Part shown: positions 1 through 8,168 of the stretch, in pieces
Position numbering within the stretch: position 1 is the stretch's first letter
Layout of the letters: the number at the start of each line of letters is the position of its first letter
Source: Rothia santali
GTDB lineage: Bacteria > Actinomycetota > Actinomycetes > Actinomycetales > Micrococcaceae
Reading direction: 5' to 3'
Length of the DNA stretch: 62,628 nt
Assembly (NCBI RefSeq): GCF_024199905.1
Contig: NZ_JANAFB010000019.1
Coordinates: forward strand, 1 to 62,628
Made by a program: the position numbers and the translations under genes
The notes under the pieces: model-generated
What the model was told of the DNA's origin: nothing
Seen by the model: the letters and a program-made list of their open reading frames with translations, nothing else
The model's database searches: none

Positions 1-12
1 AGATGTGTATAG
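1..12. other. Sequencing-adapter remnant at contig end
   Basis: The first 11 bases, AGATGTGTATA, equal the start of the 19-base Nextera mosaic end AGATGTGTATAAGAGACAG, then diverge. This AT-rich string at the exact edge of a very GC-rich window is best read as untrimmed library adapter and not as genomic DNA. The amidase coding frame runs straight into it. Confidence 0.8.
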
Positions 13-1260
13 GGGCCGGGGCACGACGTCGCGGATCGCCCGCCGCGCCTGCCTCACCACGTCCAGGGCCTCCCGCTCCTCGGCCGGGAGGACGCCCCAC
101 GCGGCGGCGAAGCGCTGGCGCCCGGTGTCGGTCAGGGCGTCCGCGTGCGCCAGGACCCACTCGCCCCAGTCGCGCCAGGCCTCCGCGGCCTGGGTCACGC
201 GGAAGGCCTCGGCCCAGTCGTCGAGGTGGCGCTCCAGCCCGGTGGAGACCTCCTCCAGCACGACGGCGCCCGCGGCCCGGGCGGCGTCGAGCTCGCGCAG
301 CAGCGCCTCGGCGACCTCCGGGGCGGCCTCCGCCAGCAGGGCCCGGTCCACCAGGACCCTGCGGATCGGGGCGGCGTCGGGGGTCGCGTCAGTGGCGGCG
401 GCGACCAGCGCGGTCGTGACCGCGGCGAGCGAGCCGGCGTCGCGGGTCATCCAGCCGACCGTGTCGTAGGAGCCCGCGAGCGGCAGGAGGCCGTCCCGCG
501 GGATCAGGCCGTGGGTCGTGCGCAGCCCGAACAGGCCCTGGTAGGAGGCGGGGACGCGGATCGAGCCGCCGGTGTCCGTGCCCAGGCCGACCTCCGCCAG
601 CCCCGCCGCCACCGCCGATGCCGAGCCGGAGGAGGAGCCGCCCGGGATGCGCCGCGGGTCCAGGCCGTTGGGAGGGGTCCCGTAGGCCTGGTTGCGCCCG
701 GCGAGCGAGTAGGCGAACTCGTCGGTGTGCGCGATGCCCTCGGGACGCGCCCCGGCCGCCGCGAGCGCCTCGACCGCCCACGCGGAGACCGGCTCCGCGG
801 GGGCCTCGGCGAGGTAGGCGGGGTTGCCGGCGCCCACCCGCTGCCCGGCCACCGCGTAGAGGTCCTTGACCGCGACCCGCAGGCCCGCGAGCGCGGCGCC
901 GGCCGCGGGCGGGGCGCCCACGGGTCGAGGAGGAGCCGGGCAGCTCGCTCGGGGCGACCCGCCAGATGCGGGCCAGGGCGTCGTCATCGGCGGAGGGCGC
1001 CGCGGCCCCGGGTGCGGCGGGAAGTGCCCCGGTGCGGCCAGCGGATCCGCGGGGGCCGGCGCGGAGGCGCGCACCGGCGCGGCCAGGGCGCCGGCCAGGC
1101 CCAGGCCCAGCGCGGCTCCGAGCGCGCGGCGCCGGCTCGGCGAGGGGGCGAGGAACGCGGTTCCGGGGGTGCGCGAGGCGGCACCCGAGGTCCGGGAGGC
1201 GGCGCCAATGGCGCGGGAGACGGCGTCGGGGGTCCGGAGGGTCTCGGGGGTCTGCGTCAT
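1..1260 (-). CDS. Amidase-signature enzyme, Tat-exported, 3'-truncated by contig end
   Basis: The protein belongs to the amidase signature family (Ser-Ser-Lys hydrolases of carboxamides). The core reads clearly: VAVKDLYAVAG holds the catalytic Lys, GGSSSGSASAVAAG the cis-Ser, and GTDTGGSIRVPASYQG the nucleophile Ser. It resembles plant AMI1-like amidases. The start is ATG at 1260, behind CGAAAGG. The N-terminus has PSRRRALGAALGLGLAGALA, a twin-arginine signal. Third-position GC suggests that about 920-1040 is read in another frame (a segment like DDDALARIWRVAPSELPGS), so two compensating indels are likely there. The C-terminus is missing. It is the last gene of the ureide operon, so oxalurate, oxamate or a similar amide is a plausible substrate (inference). 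Confidence 0.75.
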   Translation of the reverse strand, partial: MTQTPETLRTPDAVSRAIGAASRTSGAASRTPGTAFLAPSPSRRRALGAALGLGLAGALAAPVRASAPAPADPLAAPGHFPPHPGPRRPPPMTTPWPASGGSPRASCPAPPRPVGAPPAAGAALAGLRVAVKDLYAVAGQRVGAGNPAYLAEAPAEPVSAWAVEALAAAGARPEGIAHTDEFAYSLAGRNQAYGTPPNGLDPRRIPGGSSSGSASAVAAGLAEVGLGTDTGGSIRVPASYQGLFGLRTTHGLIPRDGLLPLAGSYDTVGWMTRDAGSLAAVTTALVAAATDATPDAAPIRRVLVDRALLAEAAPEVAEALLRELDAARAAGAVVLEEVSTGLERHLDDWAEAFRVTQAAEAWRDWGEWVLAHADALTDTGRQRFAAAWGVLPAEEREALDVVRQARRAIRDVVPRPLYTS

Positions 1261-1277
1261 GGGGCGGGGCCTTTCGG
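1258..1277 (-). promoter_or_regulatory. Leader/RBS of amidase, identical to that of the upstream amidase gene
   Basis: The coding strand reads CCGAAAGGCCCCGCCCCATG. The same 20 bases, start codon included, sit at 2796-2815 before the acetamidase/formamidase gene. The GAAAGG element is the likely Shine-Dalgarno sequence. Confidence 0.7.
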
Positions 1278-1415
1278 TGCGGCGGGGAGGTCGGGGACGG
1301 CGCGGGAAGCGTAGGAGGCGCAGAGTGCGGGAGGTCCGGGAAGCGCGAGGTCCGGGAGGCGCAGAGTGCAGGAGATGCGGGAAGCGCAGGAGGGAGAGGG
1401 CGCGCCGGGCGCGGC

Positions 1416-2798
1416 TCAGGCGAAGTCGGCCTTGTGGATCAGCCCGTGCACCCCGGTGGTCCGGTCCACGACCTGGGAGAGGGCGAAGTCGGCGGCCGCG
1501 GAGAGGTAGGCGTAGGCCATGCCGCGCTCGATCCCGCGGTCGTGCTCCAGGAAGTCCAGGGCGTTGACCACGGCCCGGCGCATCGCGACGTTCAGGTCCG
1601 TGTTCTGCTCCGGCCCGGCCGCGCCGTCGGGATCGGACAGGCCCGTGGGGATCCAGTACTCCTCGGTCTCGCCGAAGGGGTAGGAGTGGGCCACCGAGGG
1701 GGCATCGCCGGAGCCCCTCTTGCACACGGTCAGGCGGAAGGTCCCGCGCAGCGAGCCCTCGACGGCGGTCAGGGCCACCTCGCCGTCGCCCATCGCCAGG
1801 TGCGGGTCCCCCGTGTAGAACAGGGCGCCCTCGGCGCTGACGGGCAGGTACAGCGCGGAGCCGACGCCGAGGTGGCGGATGTCGATGTTCCCGCCGCCCA
1901 GGGTGGGCGGGATCGAGTTCGCGGCCGGGTCCGTCAGGCCCGGGGCGTCGGCCGAGGCGACGCCCATCATCCCGAAGAAGGGGCGCAGCGGGAAGGACAG
2001 GCTGGTCCCGCCGCTGCGCATGACCCCGCGGTCCCCCTCCACGGCGGTGAAGACCGAGAGGTTGCCGTAGTCCAGCGGGTCGGCGGCGTCGCGCCCGTCC
2101 AGGGCCACCGGGGGCATGACCTCGTCCTCGCCGATCCCGGCCGGCGGCGCGCCGTCCTTCCCGACCCCGAGCGCGCCCTTGCCGTGCCGGGAGGACACGA
2201 CGCCGTAGGGCACGCGCGGCCGGGCGTCGAGCGTCTCGACCTTGAGCACGTCCCCCGGCTCCGCGCCCTCGACGGCGACGGGCCCGGTCACCACGTGCGG
2301 CCCGTCGAGGTCGAAGTCGCGCGGGGTGCGGGTGTAGCCGGCCGCGATCCCGGCGGCGTCGAGCAGGACCTCGTCCTGGGCGACGCCGTGCCCGGCGAAG
2401 TAGGCGTGCGGGTCCCGCCCCTGGTCCTCCATGATGCCCTCGTGGGAGACGGCGTCGATGGTCACGGTCTCGCCCGAGCGGACGGTGAGCACGGGGCTGG
2501 CGTGGACCGTAGGGACGTAGCCCCACAGGACCTGGTCCAGCTCGCTGGTCAGGTAGTGCTGGCCGAGGATCTCGCCGGTGTGGGGTTGGAGGATCCCGGG
2601 GGCCGCGCCCGAGGCCGCCGGTGCGCCCGAGGCGGCCCCGCCGGGTGCGGAGGCCACGGCCGCGCCGGAGCAGCCCGTGAGCGCCCCCGCCGCGCCCAGG
2701 CCCACCGCGGCCTGGAGGAACCGGCGCCGGCCGAGCCCGCGGATCAGGGAGGAGGCGGCGTCGGCGCCGAGGTCGCGGTGGTCGGTCAGCTGCGGCAT
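1416..2798 (-). CDS. Acetamidase/formamidase family lipoprotein
   Basis: This 460-residue protein is of the FmdA/AmdA acetamidase/formamidase family, which hydrolyses short amides to ammonia and an acid. Recognisable stretches are GAEPGDVLKVETLDARPRVP, GDPHLAMGDGEVALTAVEGS and VPTVHASPVLTVRSGETVTI. The N-terminus is unusual: GRRRFLQAAVGLGAAGAL followed by TGCSG combines a twin-arginine motif with a lipobox, so the enzyme is probably exported folded and lipid-anchored. The ATG start follows CGAAAGG. It lies 120 bp downstream of the RpiR-type regulator and 156 bp upstream of the Tat amidase on the same strand. Substrate unproven. Confidence 0.8.
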   Translation of the reverse strand: MPQLTDHRDLGADAASSLIRGLGRRRFLQAAVGLGAAGALTGCSGAAVASAPGGAASGAPAASGAAPGILQPHTGEILGQHYLTSELDQVLWGYVPTVHASPVLTVRSGETVTIDAVSHEGIMEDQGRDPHAYFAGHGVAQDEVLLDAAGIAAGYTRTPRDFDLDGPHVVTGPVAVEGAEPGDVLKVETLDARPRVPYGVVSSRHGKGALGVGKDGAPPAGIGEDEVMPPVALDGRDAADPLDYGNLSVFTAVEGDRGVMRSGGTSLSFPLRPFFGMMGVASADAPGLTDPAANSIPPTLGGGNIDIRHLGVGSALYLPVSAEGALFYTGDPHLAMGDGEVALTAVEGSLRGTFRLTVCKRGSGDAPSVAHSYPFGETEEYWIPTGLSDPDGAAGPEQNTDLNVAMRRAVVNALDFLEHDRGIERGMAYAYLSAAADFALSQVVDRTTGVHGLIHKADFA

Positions 2799-2815
2799 GG
2801 GGCGGGGCCTTTCGG
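2796..2815 (-). promoter_or_regulatory. Leader/RBS shared with the downstream amidase
   Basis: Identical over 20 bases to 1258-1277 and includes the start codon. It may reflect duplication of the 5' end of the gene or selection for matched translation of the two exported amidases. Confidence 0.65.
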
Positions 2816-2824
2816 ACGGTGCGA

Positions 2825-2894
2825 GGGTGACACACCCATCAGACCGTCAGGCCGTCTCGCCCCCGATTCGGGGCGGTAACCGGGGAGTTAACTC
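2825..2894 (-). promoter_or_regulatory. Cluster of short inverted repeats between regulator and acetamidase
   Basis: Three elements are seen: GGGTG-aca-CACCC (2825-2837), a hairpin CGCCCC-CGATTC-GGGGCG (2858-2875), and the palindrome GAGTTAACTC (2885-2894). The hairpin could attenuate transcription; the palindromes could bind a regulator. Function not shown. Confidence 0.35.
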
Positions 2895-2918
2895 ACCCGC
2901 CCCGCGGTGACACCCGTG

Positions 2919-3743
2919 TTACATCTCCAGCTCGGAGAGCACCTCGTAGGCGTCGGTCGCGAGGCTCACGTGCTCCTGCCCGTCCTGGCCGCTCGCGCGC
3001 AGCACGTCGTGGGCCAGCAGGGAGACCAGGGTCATCGGGGCCGCGTAGTCGTCGAAGGCGCCCGGGGAGTCGATCGGGCACTCCAGGAACGTCCCGGCCC
3101 GGGCCCCGGCGGCGCGCGCCGAGGGGTCGCCGATCAGGGCCACGCGCAGCTCGTGCTCGACGCAGAAGTCGAGGTAGCGCTCGAACCGGGCCGGGCGGCG
3201 TCGGAACCCGATGAACAGGACGAGGGCGTCGGGGCCCAGGAAGGGCAGCCGGTCGCCCAGGGACTGGCCCGGGAGCGGCAGCAGGTCCACGCGGTTGCGG
3301 GTCTGGGCCAGCTGGTTGCGCAGGTGCATGGCCACCGGGTAGCTGTTGCGGAAGCCGATGAGGTGCACGCTCGGCGCGGTGGCCAGGGCCTCGACCAGGG
3401 TCGTGTACTCCGGGGTGGCCACGGTGCGGTTGAGCGAGCGCAGGTGCTCCTGCGCCGCGGCGATCCCGGACGGCCCGTCGGTGCCCTCGCTGTAGACGGG
3501 CACGCCGCGGCCGCGCAGGCTGCGCGCCCGGTTCCTGACCTCGGCGAAGGAGGCGAAGCCCAGGCGCCGGTACAGCCGGGAGACCGTGGGCCGGGAGACC
3601 CCGGCGAGCTCCGCGATCTCGGCGGAGCTGTAGATCGCGAAGTCGTCGAGACGGTCGAGGATCACGTCCGCGGCGCGCCGCTCCTGCGGACCGAGCTTGT
3701 CGTAGTTCTCGCGGATGCTCGTGTCGATGGAGTTCTCTTGCAT
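2919..3743 (-). CDS. RpiR/MurR-family transcriptional regulator (HTH + SIS)
   Basis: A 274-residue regulator. The N-terminal HTH-6 domain includes SSAEIAELAGVSRPTVSRLY (about residues 35-55). A SIS domain follows from about residue 110 (VHLIGFRNSYPVAMHLRNQL and PDALVLFIGFRRRP), which in this family senses a small metabolite. The ATG is chosen because GAGGAG lies 6 bases upstream. It sits inside the ureide operon between the allantoate hydrolase and the amidases, so it probably controls this operon. The TGAAA-N6-TTTCA repeat at 6788-6803 is the best candidate operator (inference). Confidence 0.85.
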   Translation of the reverse strand: MQENSIDTSIRENYDKLGPQERRAADVILDRLDDFAIYSSAEIAELAGVSRPTVSRLYRRLGFASFAEVRNRARSLRGRGVPVYSEGTDGPSGIAAAQEHLRSLNRTVATPEYTTLVEALATAPSVHLIGFRNSYPVAMHLRNQLAQTRNRVDLLPLPGQSLGDRLPFLGPDALVLFIGFRRRPARFERYLDFCVEHELRVALIGDPSARAAGARAGTFLECPIDSPGAFDDYAAPMTLVSLLAHDVLRASGQDGQEHVSLATDAYEVLSELEM

Positions 3744-3853
3744 GGGGTCTCCTCGCAGGGGTGCGGCGCGGCCGCGGTGGGACGGACCGGGCGACGACGC
3801 CGCCGCGGCGGGGGGCGCCTGCCGCGGCGGGTCCGCGCGGGTGCCGGGGCCGC

Positions 3854-5172
3854 TCAGGCGGCGTCGGCGGCGATCCGGTCGATGGCGGTTTCCAGCGCGT
3901 CCAGGGCGCGGGCGACGTCGTCGTGCCGGACCGACTCGCCCGGGTTGTGGCTGATGCCGTCGAGGCAGCGGGTGAACAGCATGGCCATGGGGACGACCTC
4001 GGCGATGGCCATCGCGTCGTGGCCGGCCTTGGAGTACAGCTCCATGGGGTCCTCGTCGCCGGTCGCGACGATGCCGGCCTTCATGGCCTCCATGAGCGCC
4101 GGGTCGCAGAGCGCGCCCGAGGCCCGGTGGTGCTCGTGGACCGAGACCTGGAGGTCGCGCTCGAGGCAGATGGACTGCAGCTCGGCGATCATCTCGTCGT
4201 AGGCGGCGTCGCGCTCCTCGTCGGTGGCCGCGCGCAGGTCGATGCTGAACTCGACCTTGCCCGGGACGACGTTGATCGCGCCGTCGACGACCGTGAGCTC
4301 GCCGACCGTGACGATCACGCCGCGCTCCTGCCCGATCCGGTCGATCGCGATGACCGCGTGGCTCGAGCCGATCAGGGCGTCCTTGCGGCGGCCGTACGGG
4401 GTGCCGCCGGCGTGGCCGGCCTCGCCGATCACGGTGACGGTCATGCGGCGGGCGCCGGCGATCGAGGTGACCAGGCCCAGGGCCTTGTCGGCGTCCTGCA
4501 GGTACGGGCCCTGCTCGATGTGCGCCTCGAGGTAGCCCACGGTCTGCTCCGGGTCCAGCGCGGCGTCGTACACCCGGTCCGGGTCCAGGCCGAACTCCTC
4601 CATGGCCTTGCGCAGGGTGACGCCCTGGGCGTCCTTGAGCTCGAACCAGTCCGGGTCCCAGGTGCCGGCCATGGCTCGGGAGCCGAGCAGGGTCGCGCCG
4701 AAGCGGACGCCCTCCTCGTCGCCGTAGGCCAGGACCTCGAGGGCGAAGGGCAGGGGCTCCTCGCGCTCGGCGAAGCGGGAGGCGACCTCGATCGCCGCGG
4801 TCACGCCGAGGATGCCGTCGTACTTGCCGGCGTCGGGCACGGTGTCCAGGTGCGAGCCCAGGTAGAGCACGGGGGCGTCCGGGGTGGCGCCGGCCAGCCG
4901 GCCGCGGAGGGTCCCGGCCTCGTCCACGCGGGTCTTCAGGCCGGCGGCGCGCATCCACTGCGCGGCCAGGCGGTTGTGCGCCTTGTGCTGCGTGGTGAGG
5001 TAGGTGCGCTCGATACCGTGGTCCATGGCGGAGATCAGCGCGACCTCGTCGCAGCGGGCCATGACGCGGCGGGCGCCGTCCTGCCCCGCGCCGGCCCCGG
5101 GCGGGACGGTGCCGGTGGCGGTGCGCTGCCGGCGGGCGCCGGCGAGCTCGGAGTTCGCGGGGTCTGGGTCAT
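3854..5172 (-). CDS. Allantoate amidohydrolase (M20 family), frameshift near the start
   Basis: M20 metallo-amidohydrolase that releases ammonia and CO2 from allantoate to give ureidoglycine. Metal-site motifs are LGSHLDTVPDAGKYDGILGV, GDEEGVRFGATLLGSRAM, EAHIEQGPYL, GEAGHAGGTP and CLDGISHNPGESV. The true start is likely ATG at 5172 (AAGGA 8 bases upstream, protein MTQTP...). That ATG is out of frame by one missing base: adding one C to the four-base run at 5159-5162 joins MTQTPANSELAGARRQR to the body. As sequenced, the longest in-frame start is ATG at 5062, which lacks a convincing ribosome site and drops about 35 residues. It follows the PucG gene on the same strand. Confidence 0.85.
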
Positions 5173-5354
5173 GGGGATTGTCCTTCTCGACGGTGGATGG
5201 TGGCCGGCGGGTCGGGCCCGGCCCCGCCGGCGCGGGGGTGCCGCGGAGGGGCTGGGCTCGGACCGGCGTCCGCCGGGGCGGAGGGCCCCGGCCCGGCCGC
5301 CCTGCTCGGAGCGCAGGGGGCCGGGACCGGTGCCCGCCCGGGTGCGGGAGGGCT

Positions 5355-6587
5355 CTAGCGCAGCCCGGCGTCCGCGTAGATCTCGAGGGCCGCGCCGACG
5401 CCGCCGCCGGCGACGACGGACTGGCCCGCCAGGCGCAGCTGCGACTCGATGGCCGAGAGCGTGGTGAGCACGGCGTCGGGGCGGGCGTTGTAGCCCATGG
5501 TCCCCACGCGCCACACCTTGCCGTGCAGCGGGCCGAAGGAGGTGCCGATCTCGATGCCGAAGTTCTGCAGCAGGCCGTTGCGCACGGCGTCGCCGTCCAG
5601 GCCCTCCGGGATGTAGACGGCCACGACGTTGTTCATCCGGTGCGCCTGGTCGCCGAAGCGCTGCAGGCCCAGCCCGTCCAGGCCGGCAGCCATGGCGGCG
5701 CCGTTGACGCGGTGGCGCTCGACGGCCTCGGCCATGCCCTCCTCGCCCAGCAGGCGGGCGCACTCGCGGGCGGCGTAGAGCATCGAGGTGGCCTCGGTGT
5801 GGTGGTTCAGGCGCTGCGGTCCCCAGTAGTCGAGGATCATGCCGAGGTCGAAGTAGTTCGAGGCGATGCGCTCGCCGCGCTCCGCCTCGTCCTCCGAGGC
5901 GATGCCCGCCTCGACGTGCTTGCGGGAGCGGATGACCTCGACCGCGCGCTCGGAGAGCGTGATCGGCGAGGAGCCGGAGGGGCCGGCGAGGCACTTCTGC
6001 AGGCCGGCGGTCGCGGCGTCGATGCCCCACTCGTCGACCAGCAGGGTGTTGCCGCCGATCGAGGCGGTCACGTCAGTGTAGAGCAGCGCGCCGTAGCGGT
6101 GGCACAGCTCGCCCAGGCCCTCCAGGGGCTGGTTCATGGTGGTCGAGGTGTCGCCCTGGACCATCGCGACGACGTCGGGTCGGTGCTCCTTGAGCGCGTC
6201 CTCGATCTCCTCGGGGGTGAAGACCTCGCCCCAGGGGCGGTGGATGGTGACGACGTCGGCGCCCACGCGCTCGCCGATCTCCTGCAGCAGCAGGCCGAAG
6301 CGGCCGAAGACCGGGACCAGGACCTTCTGGCCCGGGACGACGAGCGAGACCAGGGCGGCCTCGATGCCGGCGCGGGAGGTGCCGTCCACCAGCATGGTGG
6401 CCTCGTTGCGGGTCTGGAAGACCTCGCGGTAGAGGCCCATGGTCTCGTTCATGTACTCGGTCATCGAGGGGTCGTACTGGCCGACCAGCGCCGCGGACAT
6501 CGCGCGGGTCACGCGGGGGTCGGCGTTGATGGGGCCGGGGCCCATGAGCAGGCGGGTGGGCGGGTTGATCTGAGCGGCAGCGGTCAC
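5355..6587 (-). CDS. pucG: PucG-type (S)-ureidoglycine--glyoxylate aminotransferase
   Basis: Class-V PLP aminotransferase of about 410 residues. The N-terminal LLMGPGPINADPRVTRAMSA is typical of the alanine/serine/ureidoglycine-glyoxylate transaminase group, and GLQKCLAGPSGSSPITLS holds the PLP lysine. The company of allantoate amidohydrolase favours ureidoglycine as amino donor, giving oxalurate and glycine from glyoxylate. A GTG at 6587 is preferred because AAAGG sits 8 bases upstream; the upstream in-frame GTG at 6596 overlaps that ribosome site. First gene of the operon. A pure serine or alanine-glyoxylate aminotransferase remains possible. Confidence 0.8.
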   Translation of the reverse strand: MTAAAQINPPTRLLMGPGPINADPRVTRAMSAALVGQYDPSMTEYMNETMGLYREVFQTRNEATMLVDGTSRAGIEAALVSLVVPGQKVLVPVFGRFGLLLQEIGERVGADVVTIHRPWGEVFTPEEIEDALKEHRPDVVAMVQGDTSTTMNQPLEGLGELCHRYGALLYTDVTASIGGNTLLVDEWGIDAATAGLQKCLAGPSGSSPITLSERAVEVIRSRKHVEAGIASEDEAERGERIASNYFDLGMILDYWGPQRLNHHTEATSMLYAARECARLLGEEGMAEAVERHRVNGAAMAAGLDGLGLQRFGDQAHRMNNVVAVYIPEGLDGDAVRNGLLQNFGIEIGTSFGPLHGKVWRVGTMGYNARPDAVLTTLSAIESQLRLAGQSVVAGGGVGAALEIYADAGLR

Positions 6588-6712
6588 TGCGGGCACCTTT
6601 CGGTCGTGGGCGCGGCGTCGCGGGAGGGGCTGCCCGCCCGCGGCGGACGAGTCCGCGGCGGGGAACGGGGCGAGCGCCCTGTCCTCGACGTGCGATCCGC
6701 GCGATGGATCTT

Positions 6713-6803
6713 CCCTCAGCCTACTGAGGGCACGCTACTTGGATATTACCCGTATGTAACACTTATGTTTCAGAGAGAGTCGCTTCCTGAAACTATGATT
6801 TCA
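6713..6803 (-). promoter_or_regulatory. Ureide operon promoter with candidate RpiR operator
   Basis: An AT-rich island in GC-rich DNA. On the minus strand TAATAT (6748-6743) is a good -10. TGAAA-N6-TTTCA (6788-6803) is a perfect inverted repeat of the kind RpiR proteins use, and a third TTTCA half-site lies at 6768-6772 over the -35 region. A 7-bp stem, 4-base loop hairpin CCCTCAG-CCTA-CTGAGGG (6713-6730) falls in the leader. Confidence 0.55.
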
Positions 6804-6843
6804 CTAACACCGGGGCCGCCGCCCGTCCCTGCCCCGCGCCCTC

Positions 6844-7785
6844 TCAGACCTGCGCCTCGCGCCCCGAGAGCACGGGCCCCCGCCACGAGGTCTCCCGGAA
6901 GTGCTCCTCGGTCTCGGCCTCGGGGCGGCAGGTGTTGGTCATCTCCCCGATCCCCTCGATCCGCGTGGTCACCCGGTGGCCCTCCTTGAGCCAGAACCGG
7001 CGGGGGCGCTTGGACATCCCCACCCCGGCGGGGGTGCCGCACGCAATGACGTCGCCCGGCTCCAGCGACATGAACCGGCTGACGTAGGAGACGATCTGCG
7101 CGGGCGTGAAGATCATGTCCGCCGTGGTCCCGGACTGCATGACCTCGCCGTCCACCAGGCACTCGATCCGCAGCCCCGCGACGGGGTCCACCTCGTCCCG
7201 GGAGACCACCGCCGGGCCGAAGGGCGTGGTGTGGTCCCAGTTCTTGCCCTGGAACCACTCGCTGGTCCGCCCCTGCCAGTCCCGCACGGAGACGTCGTTG
7301 AGCAGCGTGTACCCGGCGATCGACCGCAGCGCCTGCTCCTCGTCGGCCCGGCGCACGTGCCGGCCAATCACCACGCACAGCTCGGCCTCGTAGTCGACCT
7401 TCGTGGACTCCTCCGGCAGGGCGATGGGGTCCTCGGGGCCCACCAGAGCGTTGCGGAACTTGGCGAAGACGCTGGGGTACTCGGGGATCTCGGCGCCCAC
7501 CTCGGCGGCGTGGTCGTGGTAGTTCAGCCCGATGCACAGGATCTTGCCGGGCATGACCGGCATGACGTCGGTGATGGACCGGGGGTGCTCGGGGGACTCG
7601 ACGCCGGCGCCCGCGTAGTACCGCGCCTGCGCCTCGACGTCGCCGCCGGCGAAGAGCTCGCCGTCCAGGACGCTGGCGGCCCCCACCTCGCGCAGGTAGC
7701 GGCGTCGGCCCTCGACCTCCACCCAGGTGTAGATCCCGGTGTGCTGCTCGAGCATGCTCTCGACGAAGGCGCGTCCTAGTCTCAT
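6844..7785 (-). CDS. Fumarylacetoacetate hydrolase (FAH) family protein
   Basis: A 313-residue FAH-fold enzyme. These proteins cleave or decarboxylate 2,4-dioxo acids or oxaloacetate using a bound metal. Family motifs are KILCIGLNYHDHAAE, VDYEAELCVVIG (the metal-binding acidic residues), NDVSVRDWQGR, GKNWDHTTPFGP and ACGTPAGVG. The start is the ATG at 7785 with GGGGAG just upstream. It lies between the ureide operon promoter and the DUF6504-like gene, 38 bp after the latter, and may be read from the same LexA-controlled transcript. The sequence alone does not tell acylpyruvase, oxaloacetate decarboxylase and aromatic-ring catabolic roles apart. Confidence 0.8.
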   Translation of the reverse strand: MRLGRAFVESMLEQHTGIYTWVEVEGRRRYLREVGAASVLDGELFAGGDVEAQARYYAGAGVESPEHPRSITDVMPVMPGKILCIGLNYHDHAAEVGAEIPEYPSVFAKFRNALVGPEDPIALPEESTKVDYEAELCVVIGRHVRRADEEQALRSIAGYTLLNDVSVRDWQGRTSEWFQGKNWDHTTPFGPAVVSRDEVDPVAGLRIECLVDGEVMQSGTTADMIFTPAQIVSYVSRFMSLEPGDVIACGTPAGVGMSKRPRRFWLKEGHRVTTRIEGIGEMTNTCRPEAETEEHFRETSWRGPVLSGREAQV

Positions 7786-7823
7786 GGTCTCCCCGGCCTC
7801 GATGGTGGATCTTGCGCTCCAGA

Positions 7824-8153
7824 TTACAGGCTGAGCAGGCTCCAGGCGCCCGTGTTGCGGTGCCGCTCGAGCTCCATCGTGATCAGCTCCGCCTCCGCCG
7901 GCGGCCGACGACGCCGCGCGCCCCCGGGCCGCTCCGGGGCCACCTGGACCCGCCAGATCTCCCGGTCCACCAGGTGCGGGCACAACCCCCTCGGGGCCCG
8001 GGCGACCTCCTCCCACCAGGAGCGCCGCTCGTACCAGCGCACCGGGTCCGCGGCGACGCGGTACCGGCGCCCCTCGAGCTCCACCCGCAGGGGCTGCCCG
8101 GAGGAGGTGGTGGCGACCAGCGCCGGCCCCTCGGCCATCCGACGATCCGACAT
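7824..8153 (-). CDS. DUF6504-like small protein under SOS control
   Basis: A 109-residue soluble protein rich in Trp and Arg. The pattern RVELEGRRYRVAADPVRWYE, WWEEVARAP and REIWRVQVAPERP resembles the DUF6504 group, often encoded near actinobacterial mutagenic-repair genes (from memory, not searched). The ATG has GGAGG 7 bases upstream. A canonical actinobacterial LexA box lies 16 bp before the start codon. No polymerase gene is adjacent here, so this is an isolated SOS gene. Biochemical role unknown. Confidence 0.6.
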   Translation of the reverse strand: MSDRRMAEGPALVATTSSGQPLRVELEGRRYRVAADPVRWYERRSWWEEVARAPRGLCPHLVDREIWRVQVAPERPGGARRRRPPAEAELITMELERHRNTGAWSLLSL

Positions 8154-8168
8154 CTCGCGCCCTCCGCT

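Noticed and set aside
1261-1415. Repeat-rich spacer between the two amidase genes as a mobile element or CRISPR-like array
   Set aside because: Only short imperfect GC repeats (such as two copies of GGCGCAGAGTGC); no regular spacing, inverted ends or transposase.
2919-4958. Single 679-residue protein spanning the RpiR regulator and the allantoate hydrolase region
   Set aside because: The upstream part is an Arg/Pro-rich shadow of the hydrolase gene; the regulator has its own ATG at 3743 with GAGGAG.
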